Source: Lewinellaceae bacterium
Lineage (GTDB): Bacteria > Bacteroidota > Bacteroidia > Chitinophagales > Saprospiraceae
Direction of reading: 5' to 3'
Assembly (NCBI GenBank): GCA_020636275.1
Contig: JACJYD010000001.1
Coordinates: 806,001-870,000 of the forward strand
DNA: 64,000 nt
Shown here: one piece after another, positions 56,323 to 64,000 of the stretch
Numbering within the stretch: the first letter of the stretch is position 1
Layout of the letters: each line of letters starts with the position of its first letter
Program-made: the position numbers and the translations under genes
The notes under the pieces: model-generated
What the model was told of the DNA's origin: nothing
What the model saw: only the letters and a program-made list of their open reading frames with translations
The model's database searches: none

Positions 56323-58461
56323 CTAATTGAGCGCTTCCATCTTGTCCAGGTTTTCTTGGGAACCCATTACTAAAATAGAATCGCCGAATTTGAAACGGTA
56401 GTCCGGCCGCGGCGTCATGACGTGCTGTTTTTCATTCTTCTCGGCATTGAAATTTTGCTTGATCAGAACAACCTCGACCCCAAAACGACTGCGCAGATTG
56501 AGCTCCTTCAAGGTTTTGCCGACGAAGGCGCCCTGCACTTCGATCTCACAAAGGACCTGCCCGTCCATTAATTCGATGCGTTTGAATTTGCCCATCGAAC
56601 CGATCTGCCCGGATACGGAAGTGACCATGTCCCGCTTCAAAATTTCTTTGTTGTATGCATCGATGACGTCGTCTTTGGCCACCGTGCCGAGGAGTTGCTG
56701 GCCATTTTCAGGCTCCACGACGGGAAGTTCATCCATGTTTATCTTGCCAAACGCGTTCATCGCAATGTCCAGGGTATCGGTGGGGAAAAAGAATTGCTCG
56801 ACCGGCATCATCAGATCACTGGCAACCAGAACGGATTCCAGGGTATCGGAGTCATAAAGGATCCTGCGAATATCGTGAATAGATACTACGCCGATTAGTT
56901 GGGACTTTTCGTTGACTACGAAAAAATTCGAATGCGGGCTGCTAACGGTCAGGTCGATCAATTTCCGAAACGGCGTGTCCGGACTTATTTGTTCGAACTT
57001 TGTTTTCATCACCTTCGAAACTTGCAAGGAATGCAGCACATTCACCTCCTGGCCCTGAAAGAGGTTGATCCCCCGACGGGACAGCTTAAGGGTATAAATG
57101 GAATCTTTTTTCAAGCGAGTGGTGATCAAGACGCTGATGATACAGGCAATCATCAAGGGCAGGATGATCCGATAGTCATTCGTCAACTCAAAAATAATGA
57201 GGATCGAGGTGATCGGAGCGTGCATCGCGCCCGAAGCCACTGCGCCCATCCCGACTAATGCATACGCCCCCGGGGAGGCGGTGAGTGTTGGGAACAGGGT
57301 ATGCACGACCATCCCCACCGCGCCTCCGAGACAAGCGCCCAGGAACAAGGATGGCGCAAAAACACCCCCGGACCCTCCGGAGCCTATGGTAATCGAAGTG
57401 GCGATCACTTTCAGCGCGATCAGAAATAGCATGAGGTAACCGAGTAGCTTGCCGGTTAAGGCCAGGCTAATGGTGTCGTAGCCAACGCCGAAAATGTGCG
57501 GAAAGGCGCTGCCGATCCCGCCGACTAACAGGCCGCCGAATGCGGGTTTTAACACATCCGGAAAGCGAAGGCGTTTGAAGAGGTCTTCCGTTTTATACAG
57601 AATCAGGATGAAACCAAGCGCGACAAATGCGGACAGCACGCCCAAAAGGGAATAGGGGATCATTTCGAAAATGCTGACCAGTTCATACCGGGGGATCGTG
57701 AAAGCCGAAAAATTGCCCAGGAAATGACGGGATACAACCGTGGCGACGACGGAAGAGACCACGATGGGGCTGAATCGCGATATTCCAAAATCGCTCAGAA
57801 TGATTTCCATGGCAAACAGCGCGCCGGCGATGGGGGCATTAAAGGTCGCTGCGATCCCGGCTGCCGTGCCACAGGCCACGAACGTCCGCAAATGCGACCC
57901 GGTCACTTTGAGAAGCTGTCCCAATAAAGAGCCGATTGCTGAGCCGATCTGGACGATCGGCCCTTCGCGTCCGACCGACCCCCCGGAGCCGATGGACACC
58001 GCCGAGGCCAGGACTTTGGCGATCACCACGCGAGGTCGGATGACGCCACTGTGCAGCACGATCGATTCCATGACCTCCGGAACGCCGTGTCCCTTGGCCT
58101 CACGGGCAAAATAATGCACGATCGGTCCCACGATCAAACCACCTGCCGCCGGAGCGAAAAGTTTGATGTACCAGGGCAATTGCAGTACATAGTCGAGCGA
58201 GTACTGCCAGCTCCCAAAGAAGATCCTTTCAAAAAAACGAATGGCGTAGCGGAAAAAAACGGCGCCAAACCCTCCCATCAAGCCTATCACTACCGCAACG
58301 ATCACCATAAAGGTGTGCTGGGTCATGCGCAGTCGACGGAATTGCCCGGCAATCAATCGATGCAAACGCCTCCTTATTGAAAAGCGTGTAAATCTGGTCA
58401 TTTCAGTCGAGCATTGGTTCCAGGTTTTCCAATGTAGTGTTTTTTCATGGAATTTCCCCAT
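56323..58461 (-). CDS. ClC chloride channel with CBS pair and TrkA-C domain
   Basis: A 712-aa protein. The ClC core (about 40-460) has GHGVPEVMES, GSGGSVGREGPIVQIG with the gating Glu, and GSGGSGGVFAPSLFLGA. Two CBS domains follow (about 480-610) and a TrkA-C regulatory domain (about 630-712, with LCEIEVQGAFVGKTLKELNL). In the APIAGALFAMEIIL stretch, the position of the intracellular proton Glu of ClC-ec1 (Glu203) is Ile, which argues for a channel rather than a 2Cl-/H+ exchanger. Alternative start at 58401. The gene ends in the direction of DLH, with a strong hairpin after it. Confidence 0.93.
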   Translation of the reverse strand: MGKFHEKTLHWKTWNQCSTEMTRFTRFSIRRRLHRLIAGQFRRLRMTQHTFMVIVAVVIGLMGGFGAVFFRYAIRFFERIFFGSWQYSLDYVLQLPWYIKLFAPAAGGLIVGPIVHYFAREAKGHGVPEVMESIVLHSGVIRPRVVIAKVLASAVSIGSGGSVGREGPIVQIGSAIGSLLGQLLKVTGSHLRTFVACGTAAGIAATFNAPIAGALFAMEIILSDFGISRFSPIVVSSVVATVVSRHFLGNFSAFTIPRYELVSIFEMIPYSLLGVLSAFVALGFILILYKTEDLFKRLRFPDVLKPAFGGLLVGGIGSAFPHIFGVGYDTISLALTGKLLGYLMLFLIALKVIATSITIGSGGSGGVFAPSLFLGACLGGAVGMVVHTLFPTLTASPGAYALVGMGAVASGAMHAPITSILIIFELTNDYRIILPLMIACIISVLITTRLKKDSIYTLKLSRRGINLFQGQEVNVLHSLQVSKVMKTKFEQISPDTPFRKLIDLTVSSPHSNFFVVNEKSQLIGVVSIHDIRRILYDSDTLESVLVASDLMMPVEQFFFPTDTLDIAMNAFGKINMDELPVVEPENGQQLLGTVAKDDVIDAYNKEILKRDMVTSVSGQIGSMGKFKRIELMDGQVLCEIEVQGAFVGKTLKELNLRSRFGVEVVLIKQNFNAEKNEKQHVMTPRPDYRFKFGDSILVMGSQENLDKMEALN

Positions 58462-58477
58462 TGGCCCAACTTTCTGC

Positions 58478-58485
58478 TATTTTTG
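58478..58485 (+). promoter_or_regulatory. Candidate -7 box for the DUF5916 gene
   Basis: TATTTTTG fits TAnnTTTG exactly, about 48 bp before the ATG at 58533. The same octamer precedes the RND operon at 31050. The -33 motif is not clear. Confidence 0.4.
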
Positions 58486-58532
58486 GGTGGCGTGTAAACG
58501 CTGAACACAATAAATTAAAAACAAAACGAGCC

Positions 58533-61139
58533 ATGAAATTCTTTGCACATTTAGTCCTTTCGTTGATTATGGTGGGGCCTGGATTTTTGTATAGCCAGCC
58601 ATTGAACTACACCCTGTCCGAAGATTCCACGGTGAACGTGCATGCCAGCAACCGAAGGGTCTATAATACTGTAAGGACTGCCAGTAAACCGAAGATCGAC
58701 GGCATACTCGACGATGGCTGCTGGCAAAACGACGGAGTTTGGGCAGGGAATTTTATTCAGCAGGCTCCCAACCAGGCCGCTGCGCCTTCTCAGAAGACGG
58801 AAGTGAAAATATTGTACGACAATGACAATCTATACATGGCGATCAAGTGCTATGATGCCGAACCCGGCGGGATCCGGCCTTTACTGGGCAGAAGGGATGA
58901 TTATTCTAACGGGGATATCGCCGGCATAGCGCTCGATACCTACCACGATAAGCAAACGGCTTTTGAATTCAACCTGACGGCGGCAGGGCAAAAAGTAGAC
59001 CTGCAACATTTGGGAGCTTTCCAATGGGACACCAACTGGGATGCGGTTTGGGACGGCAAAACGCATGTCAGTGACACTATGTGGACGGCCGAAATGCAGG
59101 TTCCTTTCAACCAACTCCGGTTTAGCGATGAACGGGAACAAGTATGGGGAATGCACGTCTGGAGGTTTATTTCCCGCCTGGGGGAAGAAGATCAGTGGAA
59201 ACTCATACCCATCGATGCCCCGGCCATGGTGTATATTTTTGGAGAATTGAAAGGCATCCGGGATATCCCCAAAAAACATCATTTTGAAATGATGCCCTAT
59301 GCGGCGTTGAGGTATATTTCAGGAAATACGGGCGATAAATTTTTCGGCGCCGGACTCGATGGGAAGGTGGCTTTGTCTTCCAATTTCACGCTCGATTATA
59401 CGGTGTTCCCTGATTTCGGGCAGGTGGAGGCAGACCCTTCCGTGTTGAACCTGACTTCGTATGAAGTATTTTATCAGGAAAAGCGTCCATTTTTTCTCGA
59501 AGGAAATGCCATACTGGATTACGGTATCGGATCGGATATTTTATTCTACAGCCGCAGGATCGGCCATGCGCCGGCACTATCACCCGCATTGACAGCCGGG
59601 CAAACGATGACCTTGCCTTCTTCGACGGGTATCGTCAATGCCCTGAAAGTGACTGGAAAAAGTAAGAACGGCTTTTCACTCGGTCTGGTCAACAGCATGA
59701 CCCAACAAGATTTTGCCGAGATAAATGACGCAGGAAGCACGACGAAATTCGGGGTGGAACCTTTTACAAACTACTTTGTGGCAAGGGCTAAAAAGGATAT
59801 GAACCAGGGGAATACGGTCATTGGAGGCATGTTCACATCAGTCCTTCGGAAATTGAATACCCAACAGTATAAAGACAATTTGCCCTCCGAATCGTATACA
59901 GGCGGGGCAGACCTGCTGCATAACTGGAGAAACCGAAAATATTACGTCGATGTCAAGACCTTCTTTTCCGGGTTGTCGGGCTCTCCGGAAGCGATGACGA
60001 ATTTGCAATTATCCCCCATCCATTTGTACCAACGCGTCGATGCCTCGCATTTGTCGGTCGATGAATCGGCGACCCACCTGTCGGGCTGGGGCGGTGAAGT
60101 TTCGGGCGGTAAGCAGAGCGGCAAGTTCAGGGCGATCGGTAATTTGAGCTGGCGGTCGCAGGGACTGGACCTGAACGATATCGGCTATCTCCGGGAGGCG
60201 GATATCATTACACAGCGGGTCCTATTGAAATATTTTGTCAACGAATCCCAAAGCATTTTGAGAAGCTACCTGCTAACCCTCGAACAGCGGCACGACTGGA
60301 GTTTCGGCGGCGAAAACATATTCGACCTGGTCGAACATACGGGGCAATTCAAATTCAATAATTTGTGGCAATTGAACACCGACCTGGCGCACAGTTTTAA
60401 TAAAATCGACACCAGGCAGCTAAGGGGTGGTCCCTCACTCCGGATCGATCCCCACTCATTGGCCGGTTTTTTTGTAACAACCGACCCCACAAAGGCCCTT
60501 TCGGGCGGGCTGGGTCTGGAAAGATTGTGGTCGGATAACGGCACGAGCCACGCTACGACCTACCAACTTAATTTTAAGATAAATTTCAGCAACCGGTTTA
60601 CGGTCACTTCCGATACCTATTTTCAAATGCTTACGGACAACAACCAATTCGTCCCTTCTTCCGGGTTGAATATTGCCGGCAAAATTGAGCGCCATACGCT
60701 CTACACTACCTTGCGGGCCGAATTCTTCGTGACACCGGAACTGTCCTTGCAATACTATGGAAGCCCCTATTCGTCCATTGGCAAGTTCGATAAGATCTAC
60801 CGGGTTGCCGATCCCCATGCAAAAGACCCTGAAAAAAAATATGCACAACTTGAATATTCCGGCAGCGACGAGAATTTTCAATATTATAAAGAGGTCGACG
60901 GCTCGCCAACCATCTGGGCCATTGAATATCCCGATTTTAATTTCCAGGAATTCCGTTCCAATTTTGTCCTTCGTTGGGAATACAGACCCGGTTCGACCCT
61001 TTTCTTTGTCTGGTCGTACAACCGGTCGAACTACGAAAACCGGTACAACCCTTCGGTCATTGATAGCTTTGGGAATATAGAGAAGGCAAAGGCCAATAAT
61101 GCGCTGATTTTGAAATTGAGTTATTGGTTTTCGCTGTAG
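58533..61139 (+). CDS. DUF5916 outer-membrane-type protein with CBM9-like N-terminus
   Basis: An 868-aa protein. Signal peptide MKFFAHLVLSLIMVGPGFLYSQ. A CBM9-like domain follows (about 45-215: KIDGILDDGCWQNDGVW, then NDNLYMAIKCYDAEPGG). The rest matches DUF5916, including DYTVFPDFGQVEADPSVLNL and FYQEKRPFFLEGNAI. The last stretch, LILKLSYWFSL, ends like an outer-membrane beta-barrel strand, and no T9SS tail is present, so an outer-membrane barrel with a periplasmic or external CBM9-like domain is inferred. Function unknown. ATG at 58533 gives the signal peptide. The 3' end overlaps the next convergent gene by 19 bp. Confidence 0.88.
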   Translation: MKFFAHLVLSLIMVGPGFLYSQPLNYTLSEDSTVNVHASNRRVYNTVRTASKPKIDGILDDGCWQNDGVWAGNFIQQAPNQAAAPSQKTEVKILYDNDNLYMAIKCYDAEPGGIRPLLGRRDDYSNGDIAGIALDTYHDKQTAFEFNLTAAGQKVDLQHLGAFQWDTNWDAVWDGKTHVSDTMWTAEMQVPFNQLRFSDEREQVWGMHVWRFISRLGEEDQWKLIPIDAPAMVYIFGELKGIRDIPKKHHFEMMPYAALRYISGNTGDKFFGAGLDGKVALSSNFTLDYTVFPDFGQVEADPSVLNLTSYEVFYQEKRPFFLEGNAILDYGIGSDILFYSRRIGHAPALSPALTAGQTMTLPSSTGIVNALKVTGKSKNGFSLGLVNSMTQQDFAEINDAGSTTKFGVEPFTNYFVARAKKDMNQGNTVIGGMFTSVLRKLNTQQYKDNLPSESYTGGADLLHNWRNRKYYVDVKTFFSGLSGSPEAMTNLQLSPIHLYQRVDASHLSVDESATHLSGWGGEVSGGKQSGKFRAIGNLSWRSQGLDLNDIGYLREADIITQRVLLKYFVNESQSILRSYLLTLEQRHDWSFGGENIFDLVEHTGQFKFNNLWQLNTDLAHSFNKIDTRQLRGGPSLRIDPHSLAGFFVTTDPTKALSGGLGLERLWSDNGTSHATTYQLNFKINFSNRFTVTSDTYFQMLTDNNQFVPSSGLNIAGKIERHTLYTTLRAEFFVTPELSLQYYGSPYSSIGKFDKIYRVADPHAKDPEKKYAQLEYSGSDENFQYYKEVDGSPTIWAIEYPDFNFQEFRSNFVLRWEYRPGSTLFFVWSYNRSNYENRYNPSVIDSFGNIEKAKANNALILKLSYWFSL

Positions 61140-64000
61140 GCGACCATCTTCTCTACACCCACGATCCTCCCTTCCCGGTCAATAACCTGTAGGAAGAATA
61201 TCCCGGGCGGGGCCTGCTGCATATCGATCACCACCGTTTCTGCTCCACAAGCTATATTGGCAAGGAGCGCACCGTTCGAGCTGATGATGCGGAGGGTGAA
61301 TCCTTCCTCAAGACCCTCCACCTGGAACTGGCGGCCGACGGGATTGGGGAAAGCCCGGATGGAAAGGAACGTCGGCGGCTGATCCTGAACGCTGCTAGGA
61401 CCAAATTCCCAGAAAATGGAGGCCCGGGGACTTTCCAGATCCGCGGTGCTGATCCATTTTTTGCGGAGGTACTCGGAAGCACCTGCGAGTTCGGCGTCGG
61501 AAAGGGGGTGGTCCCAGAGCAGGAGTTCGCCGAGTTGGCCCTCCCAATGGGTATCGGTATAGAAAATGCTATTGTTGGCAGGTTGGGTCATTTTGACGCC
61601 CAGGATGCAAAATTCCAGGGGGTTGGGGGTGACGAGGGGATCTACCGCGGTTCCGTTGAGCATGGTCGTGCCATTCAGCGTGGTGGAGGGAGTGTTATCC
61701 GGGAAGAGCTGGCTGGCATCTTCGTTTTTTGGAATGTGGGGAGAAAGGGCTTCAAAGGGGGCCGTTCCGGGGAAGGAGATCGGGTTTTCCCGGTAGGCCA
61801 TGAGGATGGTCTGAAAACCGGAGACGCTCTGCTGGATGTTCTGTAGCCAGAGGGTGGCGAAATCGGCAACGCCGAGCCCGTTTTGATAATTGGACCGGTA
61901 GGCAAACCAACTGCCCCATCCATTTCCTCCCGGAAAGGCCCAGTCAAGCGTCGAGCTGGTCGGCGCCTGGGGATCGTCGACCTGTCCATCCCCATCCAGG
62001 TCCGCGGCGTCCATGTGGAGGAGGAGACCGGAAAGGGTCGCGGGATCGATGGGATCGGGCAGATTCAGAGGGCGATAAGCCGATGCGTAATAGATCCCTG
62101 CTCCGGCAGGAGGAACAAAGGCAACGCCCGTGTCCAGAGGAGTGCCGCAGGATGCCTGATCGTACCAGTAGTACTCGAGTTCCGGATCGGGATCCACGAC
62201 CGTGAGCAAGGTGTCGGGGGTAAGCTCGAGTTGAGGCACCGGGGGCAGGGTGACGGCAAAGCCTTTGCGGTCGGCGCTCAGCGCGGCCTCGGCCGGATTG
62301 CTTGCTCCAACGTAATAATTGCCCGAAGCATCGGGCCGGAAAGTAGTGCCTGTACTTAAAATTGCACTTCCGGCATCGTCGGGAAACCAGAAATAGTCAT
62401 ACCCCGGGTCGGGATCTTCGACCTTAACCCCGCAAATACCGTCGGGAACCACCTTCAAGCCGGCAGCGATGAAGGGTTCGACCATCCCGATGGCCACCGT
62501 ATCGGTCACGGCCATCTGGTTGGCGTCTTTTACGGTGAAAATGTATTCACCGGGCGCCAGCTCCAGGCGGGCGGACTGGTCTTGCACGTCTTCATTTCCC
62601 GAAAACAGATCGGAGGAAAGCGACCCGATGAATTCCAGTTCCTGTAATTGAATGGAGCCGTCGCCGTGGTTTTGGGTGATGTAAAGGCGGTATTGGGAAA
62701 AAGCAGCCGGCTCCGACAGGGCGAAAATGCGCTTTTCTCTGCGTTTGCTGAAGTCCTGGCCGCTGCGTTGGTCAAGCGTGGTCCAGTTTGTTCCGTTGTT
62801 TGAGCCCTGGACCATCCAGTTTTTGGGATCCCTTTCCGGTACGTCGTCGCCACTGGTGATGGCATAGGCGTAGAGGGTTGAGCCGGACAGGTTTTTATAG
62901 CTGATCCAGGCATTTTGGGAAACAAAATGCAGCCATTTGGTGTTCAGGTCATTGTCGAACGCATACTTGGGTAAATGCCCCCAGGTAGTGCCGCTGGCCT
63001 GGATGTTGGCTGTAGTGGTATCGGTCAGATCCCGGTAGGGGCGGTCGGCCCAGGTTATGGAATAGGGCGGGAGGCCTCCCTCGATGTCCAGGTAGATCCG
63101 GCCAGTGAAACGGGTCGTTTCAGAGTTGAAGACGGTTGGTTGTACCTGGAGTTCGTTTTGCACTGCGCTTAGGGAAATGGATTGGACGACCGAACACCCG
63201 GCTGGAGTGGTCACTTCGACCCAATACGTGCCGTCCTGTAGTCCGCTGATAGAGGCGGTTTGCTGCCCGGTCGACCATTGAAAGGTCAGGTTGTTGAGGT
63301 CATAGGGCTGGGTTTGCAGGCTAAGGGTCCAGACGCCGCCGGTGTATTCGGAGCAGATCTGGGGGAGAAGGAGGGGCGTTTGTTCAAGGGTGGCTTCAAT
63401 CTGAAGTCCACAGCCATTGTCATCAACGATGTCCAGGGCATATTCACCGGCGGCCAGGTTAGTAAGTGGTCCGGGAAAGGGGGCATTGTTTATGAAAATT
63501 TCATAAGGAGGCTGCCCTCCGGAAATGGCCGGATTGATGTTGCCGTTCGGCAAACCCGTGCAATCCGGATCCTGGAGTGTGTAGTCGACTGCCAGACCAT
63601 AGCTGCTTACATCGGTTTGGTCAATGGTCCAGCGCACTTCGCGGTAAGGTTTGGGGTAGGTTTCGGCGAATTTGGGATCGAATCGCACCAGGGAGTTGGT
63701 ATCGGTCACGGCAAATACCAGTTCGTAGGTATCGCAAGGACCAAAGGTCAGGTCGATCTCCTCTACGCCCGTGGCGATGACCTTTCCGTTGAGGATCCAC
63801 TGGTAGAGCTGGGTATTGGGATCGGGCTTCAGCACCTCGGCGGAGAAGTGGATGGTTTCAGCGCCCGTCACCTCCAGTTCGGTTTGAGCCGGAGAAAAAT
63901 CTTCGATCACGTTGACGTATTTGTACAGGTAGCAGATCACGCGTTGCACGCAGGGCGGACAGAGTTCCTGGCCGTAGCCTTCGCCAAACCCGCCGGCGCC
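61121..64000 (-). CDS. Large multi-domain T9SS adhesin-like protein, 5' end beyond the window
   Basis: The frame is open from the stop at 61121 to the window edge (at least 959 codons), so the N-terminus is missing; a GTG at 63949 is inside the frame, not a start. Parts in order: a PKD or Ig-like repeat region, SprB-type repeats (PNGNINPAISGGQPPYEIFI, GLQDGTYWVEVTTPAGCS), an F5/8-type discoidin region (DPKNWMVQGSNNGTNWTTLD), Ig-like units with Cys-Gly pairs, a concanavalin-like laminin-G-type region (WEGQLGELLLWDHPLSDAEL), and a T9SS type A C-terminus (IRAFPNPVGRQFQVEGLEEG). SprB-repeat proteins are gliding adhesins in flavobacteria. Surface display is confident; adhesion is inferred. Confidence 0.87.
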   Translation of the reverse strand, partial: GAGGFGEGYGQELCPPCVQRVICYLYKYVNVIEDFSPAQTELEVTGAETIHFSAEVLKPDPNTQLYQWILNGKVIATGVEEIDLTFGPCDTYELVFAVTDTNSLVRFDPKFAETYPKPYREVRWTIDQTDVSSYGLAVDYTLQDPDCTGLPNGNINPAISGGQPPYEIFINNAPFPGPLTNLAAGEYALDIVDDNGCGLQIEATLEQTPLLLPQICSEYTGGVWTLSLQTQPYDLNNLTFQWSTGQQTASISGLQDGTYWVEVTTPAGCSVVQSISLSAVQNELQVQPTVFNSETTRFTGRIYLDIEGGLPPYSITWADRPYRDLTDTTTANIQASGTTWGHLPKYAFDNDLNTKWLHFVSQNAWISYKNLSGSTLYAYAITSGDDVPERDPKNWMVQGSNNGTNWTTLDQRSGQDFSKRREKRIFALSEPAAFSQYRLYITQNHGDGSIQLQELEFIGSLSSDLFSGNEDVQDQSARLELAPGEYIFTVKDANQMAVTDTVAIGMVEPFIAAGLKVVPDGICGVKVEDPDPGYDYFWFPDDAGSAILSTGTTFRPDASGNYYVGASNPAEAALSADRKGFAVTLPPVPQLELTPDTLLTVVDPDPELEYYWYDQASCGTPLDTGVAFVPPAGAGIYYASAYRPLNLPDPIDPATLSGLLLHMDAADLDGDGQVDDPQAPTSSTLDWAFPGGNGWGSWFAYRSNYQNGLGVADFATLWLQNIQQSVSGFQTILMAYRENPISFPGTAPFEALSPHIPKNEDASQLFPDNTPSTTLNGTTMLNGTAVDPLVTPNPLEFCILGVKMTQPANNSIFYTDTHWEGQLGELLLWDHPLSDAELAGASEYLRKKWISTADLESPRASIFWEFGPSSVQDQPPTFLSIRAFPNPVGRQFQVEGLEEGFTLRIISSNGALLANIACGAETVVIDMQQAPPGIFFLQVIDREGRIVGVEKMVAYSENQ

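Overview
This window looks like a chromosomal segment of a GC-rich Bacteroidota, most like Saprospiria (Lewinella or Haliscomenobacter-type). Three large secreted proteins end in type IX secretion (T9SS) sorting domains. Several lipoproteins are present, ribosome binding sites lack a recognisable Shine-Dalgarno, and several starts are preceded by TAnnTTTG boxes like the Bacteroidota -7 element. I saw no rRNA, tRNA, insertion sequence, prophage or CRISPR array. The lineage is inferred from gene content only.

Layout. 1-4.6 kb, minus strand: an exopolysaccharide export and phosphorylation operon (PHP-type tyrosine phosphatase, Wza-like export lipoprotein, Wzc-like tyrosine autokinase with a (YG)8Y tail) and the start of a methyltransferase-like gene. 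5.1-9.5 kb: a SPOR protein, a DUF559 protein and a lamin-tail/Calx-beta T9SS protein. 9.6-22.2 kb, minus strand: two very large unrecognised genes (1158 and 3022 aa), beta-rich and without signal peptides, directly downstream of hypABC. 22.3-29.5 kb: a hydrogen-oxidation locus, hypA-hypB-hypC on the minus strand diverging from hyaA-hyaB-hyaC-hyaD on the plus strand, followed by a two-part YeeE/YedE transporter. The small subunit has the six-cysteine signature of the O2-tolerant [4Fe-3S] cluster. Two tandem CRP/FNR-like dyads lie in the divergent intergenic region. 29.5-35.3 kb: an atypical pyruvate-kinase-like protein and an RND efflux adaptor and pump. 35.4-39 kb: DedA protein, small lipoprotein, ECF sigma factor and a NarL-type two-component pair. 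39-43.6 kb: a YnjBCD-like ABC importer translationally coupled to a radical SAM protein. 43.7-48.6 kb: PgeF/YfiH family protein, a choice-of-anchor-L T9SS protein, a sulfurtransferase, and a MarR regulator next to an NADP-binding oxidoreductase and an SDR, with matching palindromes at both promoter regions. 48.7-53.2 kb: GH92 alpha-mannosidase and FucP-like sugar transporter. 53.3-64 kb: a small secreted protein, amidohydrolase, dienelactone hydrolase, ClC channel, DUF5916 outer-membrane-type protein and a 5'-truncated T9SS adhesin-like protein.

How it fits together. The hydrogenase genes would feed electrons from H2 through cytochrome b to quinone even under oxygen; HypA/HypB deliver nickel and HypC assists the Fe(CN)2CO centre, but hypD, hypE and hypF are not in the window. 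GH92 plus the sugar symporter form a small mannoside-use module. The cps operon makes and exports a surface polysaccharide.

A second theme is the intergenic space. It is full of inverted repeats in at least six families, some shared between distant gaps, and two of them sit at matching places in the hydrogenase locus. The strongest candidates for undescribed biology are the giant two-gene operon downstream of hypC and the transporter/radical SAM cassette.
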